Below are positions 21,965-40,768 of a DNA stretch of 64,000 bases, piece after piece. The stretch is from Rutidosis leptorrhynchoides (lineage: Eukaryota > Streptophyta > Magnoliopsida > Asterales > Asteraceae), in contig NC_092333.1 of assembly GCF_046630445.1 (NCBI RefSeq), positions 105,137,501 to 105,201,500 of the forward strand. The letters run 5' to 3'. The notes below the pieces were generated by a model. That model ran no database searches. It saw only the letters and a program-made list of their open reading frames with translations, and had not been told where the DNA came from. The translations under genes were made by a program, and so were the position numbers. Numbering within the stretch: the first letter of the stretch is position 1; every line of letters begins with the position of its first letter.

Positions 21965-22471
21965 ATGGCCTCTACGAATCGACCACGTTCCTCTGACTCC
22001 GAAGACAGTGTGACAGGAGCACACCAACCAATTAACTACCGTGATTACTGGATAAAATGGGGGTGGGTTCGCGACATACTCACCCTATGGAGAAGGGAAG
22101 AAGGTACTCCATATCATGAACCGAATCTACCACCTAACCTTGGAGTACTCGACCCGCTCACCGACGAACCTGTTCGCAACACCGTTTATACCCTTTTTGC
22201 CAGAATTTTTCATCTTGAGACTACCATTAACGGAACTAGAGAAGATATCCAACCTCTACCTCACACTGATAACCAACCAGGGTTAGTAGAAGAAGTTAAA
22301 GAACTCCGAGCTCGAGTGTTAACTTTAGAGAGCACAGTACACAATTTGCAAGCACCAGCAGTATCACCAACACCAGTAACATCACCAACCTCAGCACCAA
22401 CAGCACTAGTACCACCAACAACAACATCCGCATCACCAGCTTCGACATCTCATTCTGTACCTCGAGTATAA
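21965..22471 (+). CDS. Small ORF of the non-autonomous A/C family (unknown function)
   Basis: 168 aa, the only ORF of substance in element A. The N-terminus is polar. Residues about 27-42 hold a tryptophan-rich core (WIKWGWVRDILTLWRR). A conserved NLPPN motif follows, then a likely coiled coil (about 75-120), then a Pro/Ser/Thr-rich tail. The homologue in element C (45226-45801) aligns along the core, coiled coil and tail but has a premature TGA. Position after the leader is that of gag, yet no capsid fold, zinc knuckle or enzyme motif is seen. It could be a reduced or unusual Gag needed in cis, for example for packaging. Retention across two diverged elements suggests past selection. Confidence 0.6.
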   Translation: MASTNRPRSSDSEDSVTGAHQPINYRDYWIKWGWVRDILTLWRREEGTPYHEPNLPPNLGVLDPLTDEPVRNTVYTLFARIFHLETTINGTREDIQPLPHTDNQPGLVEEVKELRARVLTLESTVHNLQAPAVSPTPVTSPTSAPTALVPPTTTSASPASTSHSVPRV

Positions 22472-22479
22472 TCATCATT

Positions 22480-25967
<3,488 letters not shown>

Positions 25968-25996
25968 GGGACGAAATTTCTTTAACGGGTAGGTAC
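25968..25996 (+). other. Plus-strand primer block of element A
   Basis: GGGACGAAATTTC, then TTTAACGGGTAGGTAC, directly abut the 3' LTR. The same block precedes the 3' LTRs of B (37675-37702) and C (48944-48972). It is not a classic polypurine tract. Confidence 0.7.
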
Positions 25997-29837
<3,841 letters not shown>

Positions 29838-30092
29838 AGCTCGGTAACGTTTAGTCATTGGTCTTTGAACTGGTGAACGTGAATCTTAGATATGAATCCA
29901 TAGGGTTTGACATCCCCACTCGGGCTAGTAGCGCTAGCATTTAATGGGTGTTTAATACTTTGTAAACTTACGCACTCGCCAAGTGTACTTTTAGGGGGTG
30001 ATATTACGTTAAGTTAGTTACCAAGTGCCCACGGTTGAACATATACTTTTCATACTGTTTTGAAACACTAAAATCTCGTGGCCTACCTTACG
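29838..30092 (+). repeat. LTR-O, second segment
   Basis: Begins with the AGCTC duplication of element A and ends with the TTACG duplication of element B (30088-30092). It continues the LTR-O sequence (ggtaac..., ctagcatttaatgg..., ctcgtggcctacc). Confidence 0.8.
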
Positions 30093-32996
30093 TGTAATGA
30101 CCCGCACTTTTTCGATCGTTCTATACTTATAAGATTAATATTTACATAAATTAAACCTTACCAACATGATAAGCAATCTAAATTTTTGAGACTTATGCCT
30201 TCGAAAAGAGTTTTACACAACGTTTGACCGTCTAGTTTGACCGATGATATCACGAACTATATAACATATGATAATTATACGTTTGTGTATATATATGTAT
30301 ATATACATATTTAACATGATCTAAGAATGTTTTAATACCTCATTTTGTATTAATAACAATAAGTTACAAGTATATTTTGAAACTACTAACCTAAGTTTTC
30401 AAAACGATAACCATACGTAACGTTATTTGACATAAATACTTATGACCTATAATGTTTATACATATATCGTATAAGTAATGTATTTAATCACTTTTAAGGA
30501 CTTAAATACATAAAACAATATAAGTATATTCACAAAAGATAGCTATATTTGAATTCTCATTCCATTTTTCACAAGATTTCTATACGTATATCTAGAGTAC
30601 ATGTACTCGTATCATACCTAACCTCTATACGTATTTACTATTGGTATATACACATCAAATCACCACCAACCAGCCCTTGTTCAATGCCTTATGTATAAGG
30701 TAACTACTTTTGTTATCTAGTATGACAATTTCACATGATTAAAAGATTTTTTCACAAAATTACAAACTTATACACCTTTTACACCACCATTTATACTCCA
30801 TTTTTGATTCACTTTTACTTCAAATCTTTAGCTAAAAACACACACACTCTCAAGAGCCTTAAACTCCATAATCATTCAGCAAGAAACCATGAAGATCTAG
30901 CCATAGAAACAAGCCTTAAACACCATAAGAAAACCTTTACAAAAACACTTCAAGAATCCTTTTCAAGAACACAAACTTACTTCCAATCTTTCATCCAATT
31001 CCATCACCCTTTTGGTTCTAGGTTCTTACTCCTCTTTTACAGCAATCTTGTCCAAGTAACTGGAGATAGTAACTTTGTTCATAACCTTATTCGATTCATA
31101 TATATATAGCTATCTTATTTTATGGTATAAAATTTTAACAACAAGAACATAGTTTGAATGTTTTCAAACTTGTTTGCAAACTAAATAGATCCTTCTCACT
31201 TAACTTTTAAAATACTTCAAAACCTGTAATATAACATAAATATATGCTAATTTAACAAGGTATAACTTGGTTTTTCAAAGAACACCTTAAAAACTGAATT
31301 TACGACGTCGGAGTGTAACCGGGGGCTGTTTTGGGTTGGATAATTAAAAACCATCTTGAACTTTGAATTGGAGGTTTATATTCTGGAAAAATGATATTTC
31401 TTATGAATATGTTAACACATAAAAATTTCATGATTTAATTCAAAGTATAAGTATTTTTAGAAAAATGGTCATTAAATGATATTTTTGTAACAAAAATGAT
31501 TAACTTCATAAGTTTCACTAAAGTTTGACCTATGACCTGTGATTTCGAATACAAACTAAGGTATTTACAATTCATATTCTTAAAGAGGGACTCGATCCAA
31601 GGAAGTGGCAAGTTGAACCAACGAAAACGGAGTTGTAACGAAGAAACTATGACCAAAACGAGATCGGATATCTAAGACTAGTTTAGCTACGAAAATAATT
31701 GGAGAAAATTAAAAAAATCACATCTTTCTAAAATAACATGATATTTTATATATATGTACTCATAATTTAATTTTATATGGTTCAGGATCACCCGTAAACA
31801 ATACGAGAAGATTAATCATAAGATCCCATGATTGTACGCAACACGTCATTTGACAACACCGGTACTTTATGTACGCAACACGTCATTTGACAACACCGGT
31901 ACCATGGGTCAAGATTAATCTCGACCAATACATATACGATGGGGGTTTTATTTATTTCATTGGGGGTTTATTAAACACCTAAAAATGAACCATTAAAATT
32001 GAATTACTAACATCGGACTGCTAACTACGGACTAAGAAATTATTAAAAGTATTAAAAGTATAATAAGTATATATATGTGACGATTGTTTTAAAAAGAAAA
32101 GGTATTGATATATTATATATGGATAGGTTCGTGATATCAATCGGAGACCAAGTCAAAATTACATATCTTCAAGACGAAAGTGAGTATATAGTCCCACTTT
32201 TAAACTCTAAATATTTCGGGATGAGAATACATGTATTTTATGTTTTACGATTTGGACACAAGTAACTGAAAAATATATTCTACGTTGAGTTGTACCACTG
32301 GCATACTTCCCTGTAGCTTGGTAACTATTATTTACAGCGGTATTGTAAACGCGAATCCTGTTGATAGATCTATCGGGCCTGACAACCCCAACCGGACTGG
32401 ACGACCAGTATTCAACGGTTGCACAGTACTTCGTTTTGTGACTACACTTGGTACGGTGTAGTAAGATTTCATAATAAAGGGAATATGCGACGTGATTAAA
32501 TGTTAAGTATGGTTACCAAGTGCTCAACCACTTAGAATATTTTTATTAAAACGTTTATATATGAAATCTTGTGGTCTATATATATATATTGCTGCCGGCA
32601 TTAAACCTATATCTCACCAACTTTATGTTGACGTTTTAAACATGTCTATTCTCAGGTGATAATTAGAAGCTTCCGCTGCGACATGTTGAATTTAAGCAAG
32701 ATCTTGAGTATGCATATTTGTGTCAAAAATAAAACTGCATATCCGAGGAATTGTAATGTAAAATATGCTAGAAATCGTATTGTTATCATCACATGTAAAG
32801 TTTGTAAGTCTAAGATTATCGCTAAACGATAATCATCTTTTTATTGTCTAAAGCTTGTATTAAAATAAGAGTTATGGTTTGTAATGTAAAATAAATGCAG
32901 TTGTTCTTTTAAAAATGTCGCATATAGAGGCCAATACCTCGCAATGAAATCATACGTTATCTAACTCGTTCTTATGGTTAAGGACGGGTTATGACA
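30093..32996 (+). repeat. 5' LTR of element B
   Basis: TGTAATGACCC...GGTTATGACA, 2904 bp. Holds a 32-bp direct repeat (31834-31865, 31871-31902; each unit starts and ends GTAC) flanked by CCCATG/CATGGG, and the conserved caccaac/ttctcagg block (32613-32680). The 124-aa ORF at 30735-31109 recurs in the 3' LTR and is low-complexity; it is not called as a gene. Confidence 0.95.
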
Positions 32997-32998
32997 TG

Positions 32999-33010
32999 TG
33001 GTATCAGAGC
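32999..33010 (+). promoter_or_regulatory. Primer-binding site of element B
   Basis: TGGTATCAGAGC, complementary to the 3' end of initiator tRNA-Met, two bases after the LTR. A leader (GGTGGTCTTAGCGAACCAGG) shared with A and C follows. Confidence 0.9.
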
Positions 33011-33184
33011 GGTGGTCTTAGCGAACCAGGTTTGCATTAGTGTGTCTAACTGATAAGTCGTTAGGATACATTAGTAAGTCTGGACTTTGACCAGGTCTGA
33101 TTTAAAAACCATTGCTTATCATTGTTGGTTAAAATTTATATGTAAATATTATGTAGTACTAATGGGTTAGTTATTGTGTGATAG

Positions 33185-33382
33185 ATGTCGGGCTCAAAAC
33201 TTGTTATCACATTCAGCGACTCCGAACCAGAATCTTCAGATGGTGTTCCAGTCATTAACCTATCCGATGACAAAAATAATATCTTTGGGGAAGACTCACA
33301 AATTCCGGATGAACCGACTATAGAGAACCCGGAAAGTGAACCCGAGGAGGAAAGTGAACCCGAGGAGGAAAGTGAAGTGTGA
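33185..33382 (+). pseudogene. Acidic N-terminal Gag segment, out of frame with gag
   Basis: 65 aa rich in Glu, Asp, Ser and Pro, with a two-copy tandem repeat (18-bp unit GAACCCGAGGAGGAAAGT). It ends at TGA 33380-33382 and overlaps the gag frame that opens at 33336 in another phase. A small deletion fusing the N-terminus to the capsid region would explain both the phase change and the missing N-terminal capsid segment. Confidence 0.55.
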
Positions 33383-36300
33383 AATTTCATTCAGTGGAAC
33401 AGAAGGACCGATCGGTTTAACCCGGTGGATAGAAAAGATGGAGACTGTGTTTAAAATCAGTGGTTGTGTTGAAAAGGACATGACCAAGTATGCATCGTGC
33501 ACTTTACAAGATAGTGCACTCACGTGGTGGAAAAATTATGTGAAGGCTGTAGGAGGAGATGTAGCTTATGATACTCCATGGGAAGAATTCAAAACAATGT
33601 TAATCAACGAATATTGTCCAAGGAACGAGGTTAGGAAGTTGGAAGATGAATTACGGAGTCTGAAGGTTGTTGGTACTGAAATCACCAACTACAATCAGCG
33701 ATTCATGGAATTAGTTTTGCTATGTCCTGAATTGGTTCCAACCGAAGAACGGAAGATTGAAATGTACAAAGATGGTTTGCCCAAAAAGGTCAAGGCAAAT
33801 GTTACAGCATCGAAACCTAAGACAATTCATGAAGCTATAACCATGGCAAATGAGCTAATGGATCAGGTCATCATGGATAAGAAAGTATCCAATACTGATG
33901 TGAAGGTATCAGGTAACAAAAGAAAGTGGAATGGAAATTATGATCGAGGTAACCAACAACAATCTTTTAAGAAACAAGAAATCACGCAAGGTGCGGGTAG
34001 TGGTTTAAGCTTTGGTTATAAAGGACAAAATCCTTTATGTAACCGATGCCACAAACATCACTCTGGTTACTGTAATGTGGTATGAAACAAATGTAATCGA
34101 AAGGGTCATCTTGCTGAAGATTGTAGGGCTCTCGTTACAAATACAAATGGTATCAAGACTCCTGCCACCAATGCAAATAGAACTGCTTTGGCTACCATTA
34201 CTTGTTATGGGTGTGGAAAACAGGGTCATTATAAGAGCCAGTGTCCGAATCCAGAGAAGAATAATGGATCTGCACGAGGAAGAGCATTTGTTATTAATGC
34301 TAGAGAGGCGTGTGAAGACCCGGAGCTTGTTACGGGTACGTTTACCATTAATAACTTATCCGCATCTATTATATTTGATACTGGTGCTGATAGAAGTTAC
34401 GTGTGTAGAGACTTTCACGCTAAATTGAATTGTTCATCATTACCTCTAGATGCTAAGTACATGATTGAGTTAGCTAATGGTAAACTAATTAAAGCCGATA
34501 AAATTTGTCGTGATTGTAAAATAAATTTAGCCGGTGAAACGTTTAAAATTGACTTGATACCCGTAGAATTAGGAAGTTTTGATGTAATAGTCGGCATGGA
34601 TTGGATGTCCAAAGTAGGAGCTGAAGTTGTGTGTGCCAAGAAGGCAATTCGCATTCCTTGTAAGGATAAAATGCCGGTGATGATTTATGGAGAGAAGGGT
34701 AACTCAAAGCTAAAACTCATTAGCTGTTTGAAAGCCAAGAAGTGTTTAGAAAAGGGATGTTATGCTATTCTAGCACATGTTAATAAAGTCGAAAAGAAAG
34801 AAAAAGGGAAGTGCATCAACGACGTGCCTGTGGCAAGAGATTTTCCTGAAGTTTTTCCGGAAGAGTTGCCGGGATTACCTCCATTTAGATCTGTAGAATT
34901 TCAAATAGATTTAGTACCAGGAGCTGCACCAGTGGCTCGTGCTCCATATAGACTTGCACCGTCCGAATTAAAAGAACTTCAAAGTCAGTTAAAAGAATTA
35001 CTAGACCGTGGATTCATACGACCAAGCACTTCACCGTGGGGAGCTCCAATTTTGTTTGTTAAGAAGAAAGATGGATCTTTTAGGATGTGTATAGATTATC
35101 GTGAATTAAATAAGTTAACTATCAAGAATCGGTATCCACTACCGAGAATTGACGACTTATTTGATCAACTCCAAGGATCATGTGTGTACTCGAAAATTGA
35201 CCTAAGATCGGGCTATCATCAATTACGCGTCAAAGAAGAAGATATACCGAAAACTGCTTTTCGGACACGTTACGGTCATTACGAATTTTTGGTCATGCCG
35301 TTTGGATTGACGAATGCGCCAGCTGTATTCATGGACCTCATGAATCGAGTTTGTAGTCCATATTTAGATAAGTTTGTTATTGTTTTCATTGATGACATTC
35401 TTATCTATTCCAAGAGTGAGCAAGAGCATGAGCAGCATTTAAGGTTGATATTAGAGTTGTTGAGAAAAGAACAGCTATATGCTAAATTTTCTAAGTGTGC
35501 TTTTTGGTTGAAAGAAGTGCAATTTCTTGGCCACGTTGTTAGTAGCAAAGGAATTCAGGTTGATCCAGCTAAAATTGAGGCCATTGAAAAATGGGAGACT
35601 CCTAAAACACCAATGCAGATACGCCAATTTTTGGGTTTAGCCGGTTATTATAGAAGGTTTATTCAAGATTTTTCCCGAATAGCTAAGCCGTTGACAGCAT
35701 TAACGCAAAAAGGGAAGAAATACGAATGGACCTCGGAGCAGGAGAACGCATTTCAATTACTAAAGAAGAAGTTAACTACGGCGCCTATTTTATCGTTACC
35801 TGAAGGGAACGATGATTTTGAAATATATTGTGACACTTCGCGACAAGGTTTTGGTTGTGTTCTTATGCAACGAAAGAAAGTTATTGCATACGCATCTCGA
35901 CAATTGAAGATTCACGAGCGGAATTATACGACGCATGATCTAGAACTGGGAGCAGTCGTGTTTGCATTGAAGATATGGAGACACTACTTATATGGGGTTA
36001 AATGCACTGTGTTTACTGATCATAAAAGCCTTCAACACATTTTTGATCAGAAACAATTGAACATGAGGCAACGTAGGTGGGTCGAACTGATAAACGACTA
36101 TGATTGTGAAATTCGTTATCATCCCGGGAAAGCGAACGTGGTGGCCGACGCTCTAAGCAGAAAGGAATGAGAACCAATTCGAGTACGAGCGATGAACATA
36201 AAAATTCGCATGAATCTCAACTCACAAATCAAAGAAGTTCAACGAGAAGCACTTACTAAAGAAAACATAGGAAATGAAACAATGAAGAAGTATGAGAAGC

Positions 36301-37655
36301 AACTCGTTATACGGGAAGACGGAATTCGATATTTTGCAAATCGTATTTGGGTACCGAAGTTGGGTGGATTAAGGAAGTTGATATTGAATGAGGCACATAA
36401 GACAAGATACTAGATACATCTTGGAGTTGGAAAGATGTACCAAGATCTTAAGACACGTTATTGGTGGCCTAATTTAAAGACAGACGTTGCAACATATGTT
36501 GGGGAGTGTTTAACTTGTTCCAAGGTCAAAGCAGAACACCAGAAGCCGTCAGGGTTACTTCAACAACCAGAAATCCCAGAATGGAAATGGGATGGTATTA
36601 CCATGGATTTCATCACGAAGTTACCAAAGACTGCCTGGGGATACGACACCATTTGGGTGATTGTTGATCGTCTCACCAAGTCTGCACATTTCTTGCCTAT
36701 AAAGGAAATGGATAGAATGGAGAAACTATTACGATTGTATATAAAGGAAATTGTTTCAAGGCATGGAATACCTATTTCCATTATATCTGATCGTGATAGT
36801 AGATTTACCTCAAAGTTCTGGCAATCACTACAAGAGGCCCTAGGAACTCGTTTGGATATGAGCACCGCATATCATCCGCAAACCGACGGGCAAAGTGAAA
36901 GAACAATTCAGACTCTTGAAGACATGCTCAGGGCATGTGTGATCGATTTTGGAAACGGATGGGATAAGTATTTACCGTTAGCAGAATTCTCGTATAATAA
37001 TAGTTATCATGCGAGCATTAAAGTTGCACCATTCGAAGCATTGTATGGAAGGAAGTGTAGATCTCCTATCTGTTGGAATGAAGTAGGAGATCGACAATTA
37101 ACTGGTCCCGAGATCATACACGAAACGACTGAGAAGATAGTACAAATCAAGGAGAGATTGAAAACAGCACGTAGTCGCCAAAAGAGCTACGCCGATGTTC
37201 GAAGGAAACCATTGGAGTTTCAAATCGGTGACATGGTTATGTTAAAGGTGTCACCATGGAAAGGTGTAATACGTTTTGGAAAAAGGGGTAAACTAAACCC
37301 AAGATATGTAGGCCCGTTCAAGATTATCGAACGCATTGGACCGGTAGCTTATCGACTCGAGTTACCGCAACAACTCGCCGGAGTACATAATACCTTTCAC
37401 GTCTCAAACCTTAAGAAGTGTCTTGCAAAGGAAGACCTCACCATTCCTCTTGAATAAATCCATGTCGACGAAAAACTACAATTCATCGAAGAACCAATCG
37501 AAATCATGGACCGTGAAGTTAAACAGCTCAAGCATAGCAACATACCGATCGTTAAGGTACGTTGGAATGCTCGAAGAGGTCCCGAGTTTACTTGGGAATG
37601 GGAGGATCAGATGAAACAAAAGTATCCACACTTGTTTCTCGATGACGCAAAATAG
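33336..37655 (+). pseudogene. gag-pol: Gag-Pol of element B with four in-frame stops
   Basis: One frame throughout. Gag capsid at about 33390-33860 (GLTRWIEKMETVF, LTWWKNYV); first knuckle at about 34086, second CX2CX4HX4C ([14 protein letters not shown]) near 34204-34245. Protease DTGA (Asp codon 34377). RT with IDD catalytic pair at 35391-35396. RNase H, then integrase with His/Cys region (36390-36530) and catalytic motifs ([25 protein letters not shown]). A chromodomain-like tail runs to TAG at 37653-37655. Stops: TGA 34083-34085 (where the first knuckle cysteine is expected), TGA 36168-36170 (RNase H/integrase junction), TAG 36411-36413 and TAA 37455-37457. Not able to make a full polyprotein as it stands. 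Confidence 0.95.
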
Positions 37656-37674
37656 GTACAATCTTAAAATTTCA

Positions 37675-37702
37675 GGACGAAATTTATTTAACGGGTAGGT
37701 AC
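37675..37702 (+). other. Plus-strand primer block of element B
   Basis: GGACGAAATTTATTTAACGG, then GTAGGTAC, next to the 3' LTR. Shared with A and C, where the base after AAATTT is C. Confidence 0.7.
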
Positions 37703-40606
37703 TGTAATGACCCGCACTTTTTCGATCGTTCTATACTTATAAGATTAATATTTACATAAATTAAACCTTACCAACATGATAAGCAATCCAAATTTTTGAG
37801 ACTTATGCCTTCGAAAAGAGTTTTACACAACGTTTGACCGTCTAGTTTGACCGATGATATCACGAACTATATAACATATGATAATTATACGTTTGTGTAT
37901 ATATATGTATATATACATATTTAACATGATCTAAGAATGTTTTAATACCTCATTTTGTATTAATAACAATAAGTTACAAGTATATTTTGAAACTACTAAC
38001 CTAAGTTTTCAAAACGATAACCATACGTAACGTTATTTGACATAAATACTTATGACCTATAATGTTTATACATATATCGTATAAGTAATGTATTTAATCA
38101 CTTTTAAGGACTTAAATACATAAAACAATATAAGTATATTCACAAAAGATAGCTATATTTGAATTCTCATTCCATTTTTCACAAGATTTCTATACGTATA
38201 TCTAGAGTACATGTACTCGTATCATACCTAACCTCTATACGTATTTACTATTGGTATATACACATCAAATCACCACCAACCAGCCCTTGTTCAATGCCTT
38301 ATGTATAAGGTAACTACTTTTGTTATCTAGTATGACAATTTCACATGATTAAAAGATTTTTTCACAAAATTACAAACTTATACACCTTTTACACCACCAT
38401 TTATACTCCATTTTTGATTCACTTTTACTTCAAATCTTTAGCTAAAAACACACACACTCTCAAGAGCCTTAAACTCCATAATCATTCAGCAAGAAACCAT
38501 GAAGATCTAGCCATAGAAACAAGCCTTAAACACCATAAGAAAACCTTTACAAAAACACTTCAAGAATCCTTTTCAAGAACACAAACTTACTTCCAATCTT
38601 TCATCCAATTCCATCACCCTTTTGGTTCTAGATTCTTACTCCTCTTTTACAGCAATCTTGTCCAAGTAACTGGAAGTAGTAACTTTGTTCATAACCTTAT
38701 TCGATTCATATATATATAGCTATCTTATTTTATGGTATAAAATTTTAACAACAAGAACATAGTTTGAATGTTTTCAAACTTGTTTGCAAACTAAATAGAT
38801 CCTTCTCACTTAACTTTTAAAATACTTCAAAACCTGTAATATAACATAAATATATGCTAATTTAACAAGGTATAACTTGGTTTTTCAAAGAACACCTTAA
38901 AAACTGAATTTACGACGTCGGAGTGTAACCGGGGGCTGTTTTGGGTTGGATAATTAAAAACCATCTTGAACTTTGAATTGGAGGTTTATATTCTGGAAAA
39001 ATGATATTTCTTATGAATATGTTAACACATAAAAATTTCATGATTTAATTCAAAGTATAAGTATTTTTAGAAAAATGGTCATTAAATGATATTTTTGTAA
39101 CAAAAATGATTAACTTCATAAGTTTCACTAAAGTTTGACCTATGACCTGTGATTTCGAATACAAACTAAGGTATTTACAATTCATATTCTTAAAGAGGGA
39201 CTCGATCCAAGGAAGTGGCAAGTTGAACCAACGAAAACGGAGTTGTAACGAAGAAACTATGACCAAAACGAGATCGGATATCTAAGACTAGTTTAGCTAC
39301 GAAAATAATTGGAGAAAATTAAAAAAATCACATCTTTCTAAAATAACATGATATTTTATATATATGTACTCATAATTTAATTTTATATGGTTCAGGATCA
39401 CCCGTAAACAATACGAAAAGATTAATCATAAGATCCCATGATTGTACGCAACACGTCATTTGACAACACCGGTACTTTATGTACGCAACACGTCATTTGA
39501 CAACACCGGTACCATGGGTCAAGATTAATCTCGACCAATACATATACGATGGGGGTTTTATTTATTTCATTGGGGGTTTATTAAACACCTAAAAATGAAC
39601 CATTAAAATTGAATTACTAACATCGGACTGCTAACTACGGACTAAGAAATTATTAAAAGTATTAAAAGTATAATAAGTATATATATGTGACGATTGTTTT
39701 AAAAAGAAAAGGTATTGATATATTATATATGGATAGGTTCGTGATATCAATCGGAGACCAAGTCAAAATTACATATCTTCAAGACGAAAGTGAGTATATA
39801 GTCCCACTTTTAAACTCTAAATATTTCGGGATGAGAATACATGTATTTTATGTTTTACGATTTGGACACAAGTAACTGAAAAATATATTCTACGTTGAGT
39901 TGTACCACTGGCATACTTCCCTGTAGCTTGGTAACTATTATTTACAGCGGTATTGTAAACGCGAATCCTGTTGATAGATCTATCGGGCCTGACAACCCCA
40001 ACCGGACTGGACGACCAGTATTCAACGGTTGCACAGTACTTCGTTTTGTGACTACACTTGGTACGGTGTAGTAAGATTTCATAATAAAGGGAATATGCGA
40101 CGTGATTAAATGTTAAGTATGGTTACCAAGTGCTCAACCACTTAGAATATTTTTATTAAAACGTTTATATATGAAATCTTGTGGTCTATATATATATATT
40201 GCTGCCGGCATTAAACCTATATCTCACCAACTTTATGTTGACGTTTTAAACATGTCTATTCTCAGGTGATAATTAGAAGCTTCCGCTGCGACATGTTGAA
40301 TTTAAGCAAGATCTTGAGTATGCATATTTGTGTCAAAAATAAAACTGCATATCCGAGGAATTGTAATGTAAAATATGCTAGAAATCGTATTGTTATCATC
40401 ACATGTAAAGTTTGTAAGTCTAAGATTATCGCTAAACGATAATCATCTTTTTATTGTCTAAAGCTTGTATTAAAATAAGAGTTATGGTTTGTAATGTAAA
40501 ATAAATGCAGTTGTTCTTTTAAAAATGTCGCATATAGAGGCCAATACCTCGCAATGAAATCATACGTTATCTAACTCGTTCTTATGGTTAAGGACGGGTT
40601 ATGACA
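37703..40606 (+). repeat. 3' LTR of element B
   Basis: 2904 bp, near-identical to 30093-32996. Differences noticed: C for T at 37789, A for G at 38632, AG for GA near 38675, A for G at 39417. Confidence 0.95.
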
Positions 40607-40768
40607 TTACGTTACTGTTATACTTAAATTATAGCTCACCAACATTCGTGTTGACGTTTTTAAGCAAGTTTTCTCAGGTGCTTAGAGGTTTGATGCTTCC
40701 GCTGTAGTTGTATTGCTGTGTAGACACCCGCTGCTTTTGTTAGAGATGTCTCTGCATGAAACGTTTAC
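40607..40768 (+). repeat. LTR-O, third segment
   Basis: Starts with TTACG (duplication of B, 40607-40611) and ends with TTTAC (duplication of C, 40764-40768). Contains the conserved caccaac...gttgacg...ttctcagg...gcttccgctg block. Confidence 0.85.

Larger units (their letters stand above)
30093..40606 (+). mobile_element. Element B: chromodomain Ty3/gypsy element, complete but coding-defective
   Basis: 10.5 kb with LTRs of identical length (2904 bp), TSD TTACG on both sides, a TGGTATCAGAGC primer site (32999-33010), gag-pol with an integrase and chromodomain-like tail, and a plus-strand primer block. By eye the two LTRs differ at about five bases, so insertion is recent. The coding region nevertheless has four in-frame stops and a frame break near the gag start. 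Confidence 0.95.

Noticed and set aside
30735-31109. 124-aa ORF found twice (also 38345-38719)
   Set aside because: Lies in both LTRs of element B, so the duplication is only the LTR pair; composition is leader-like with no domain.
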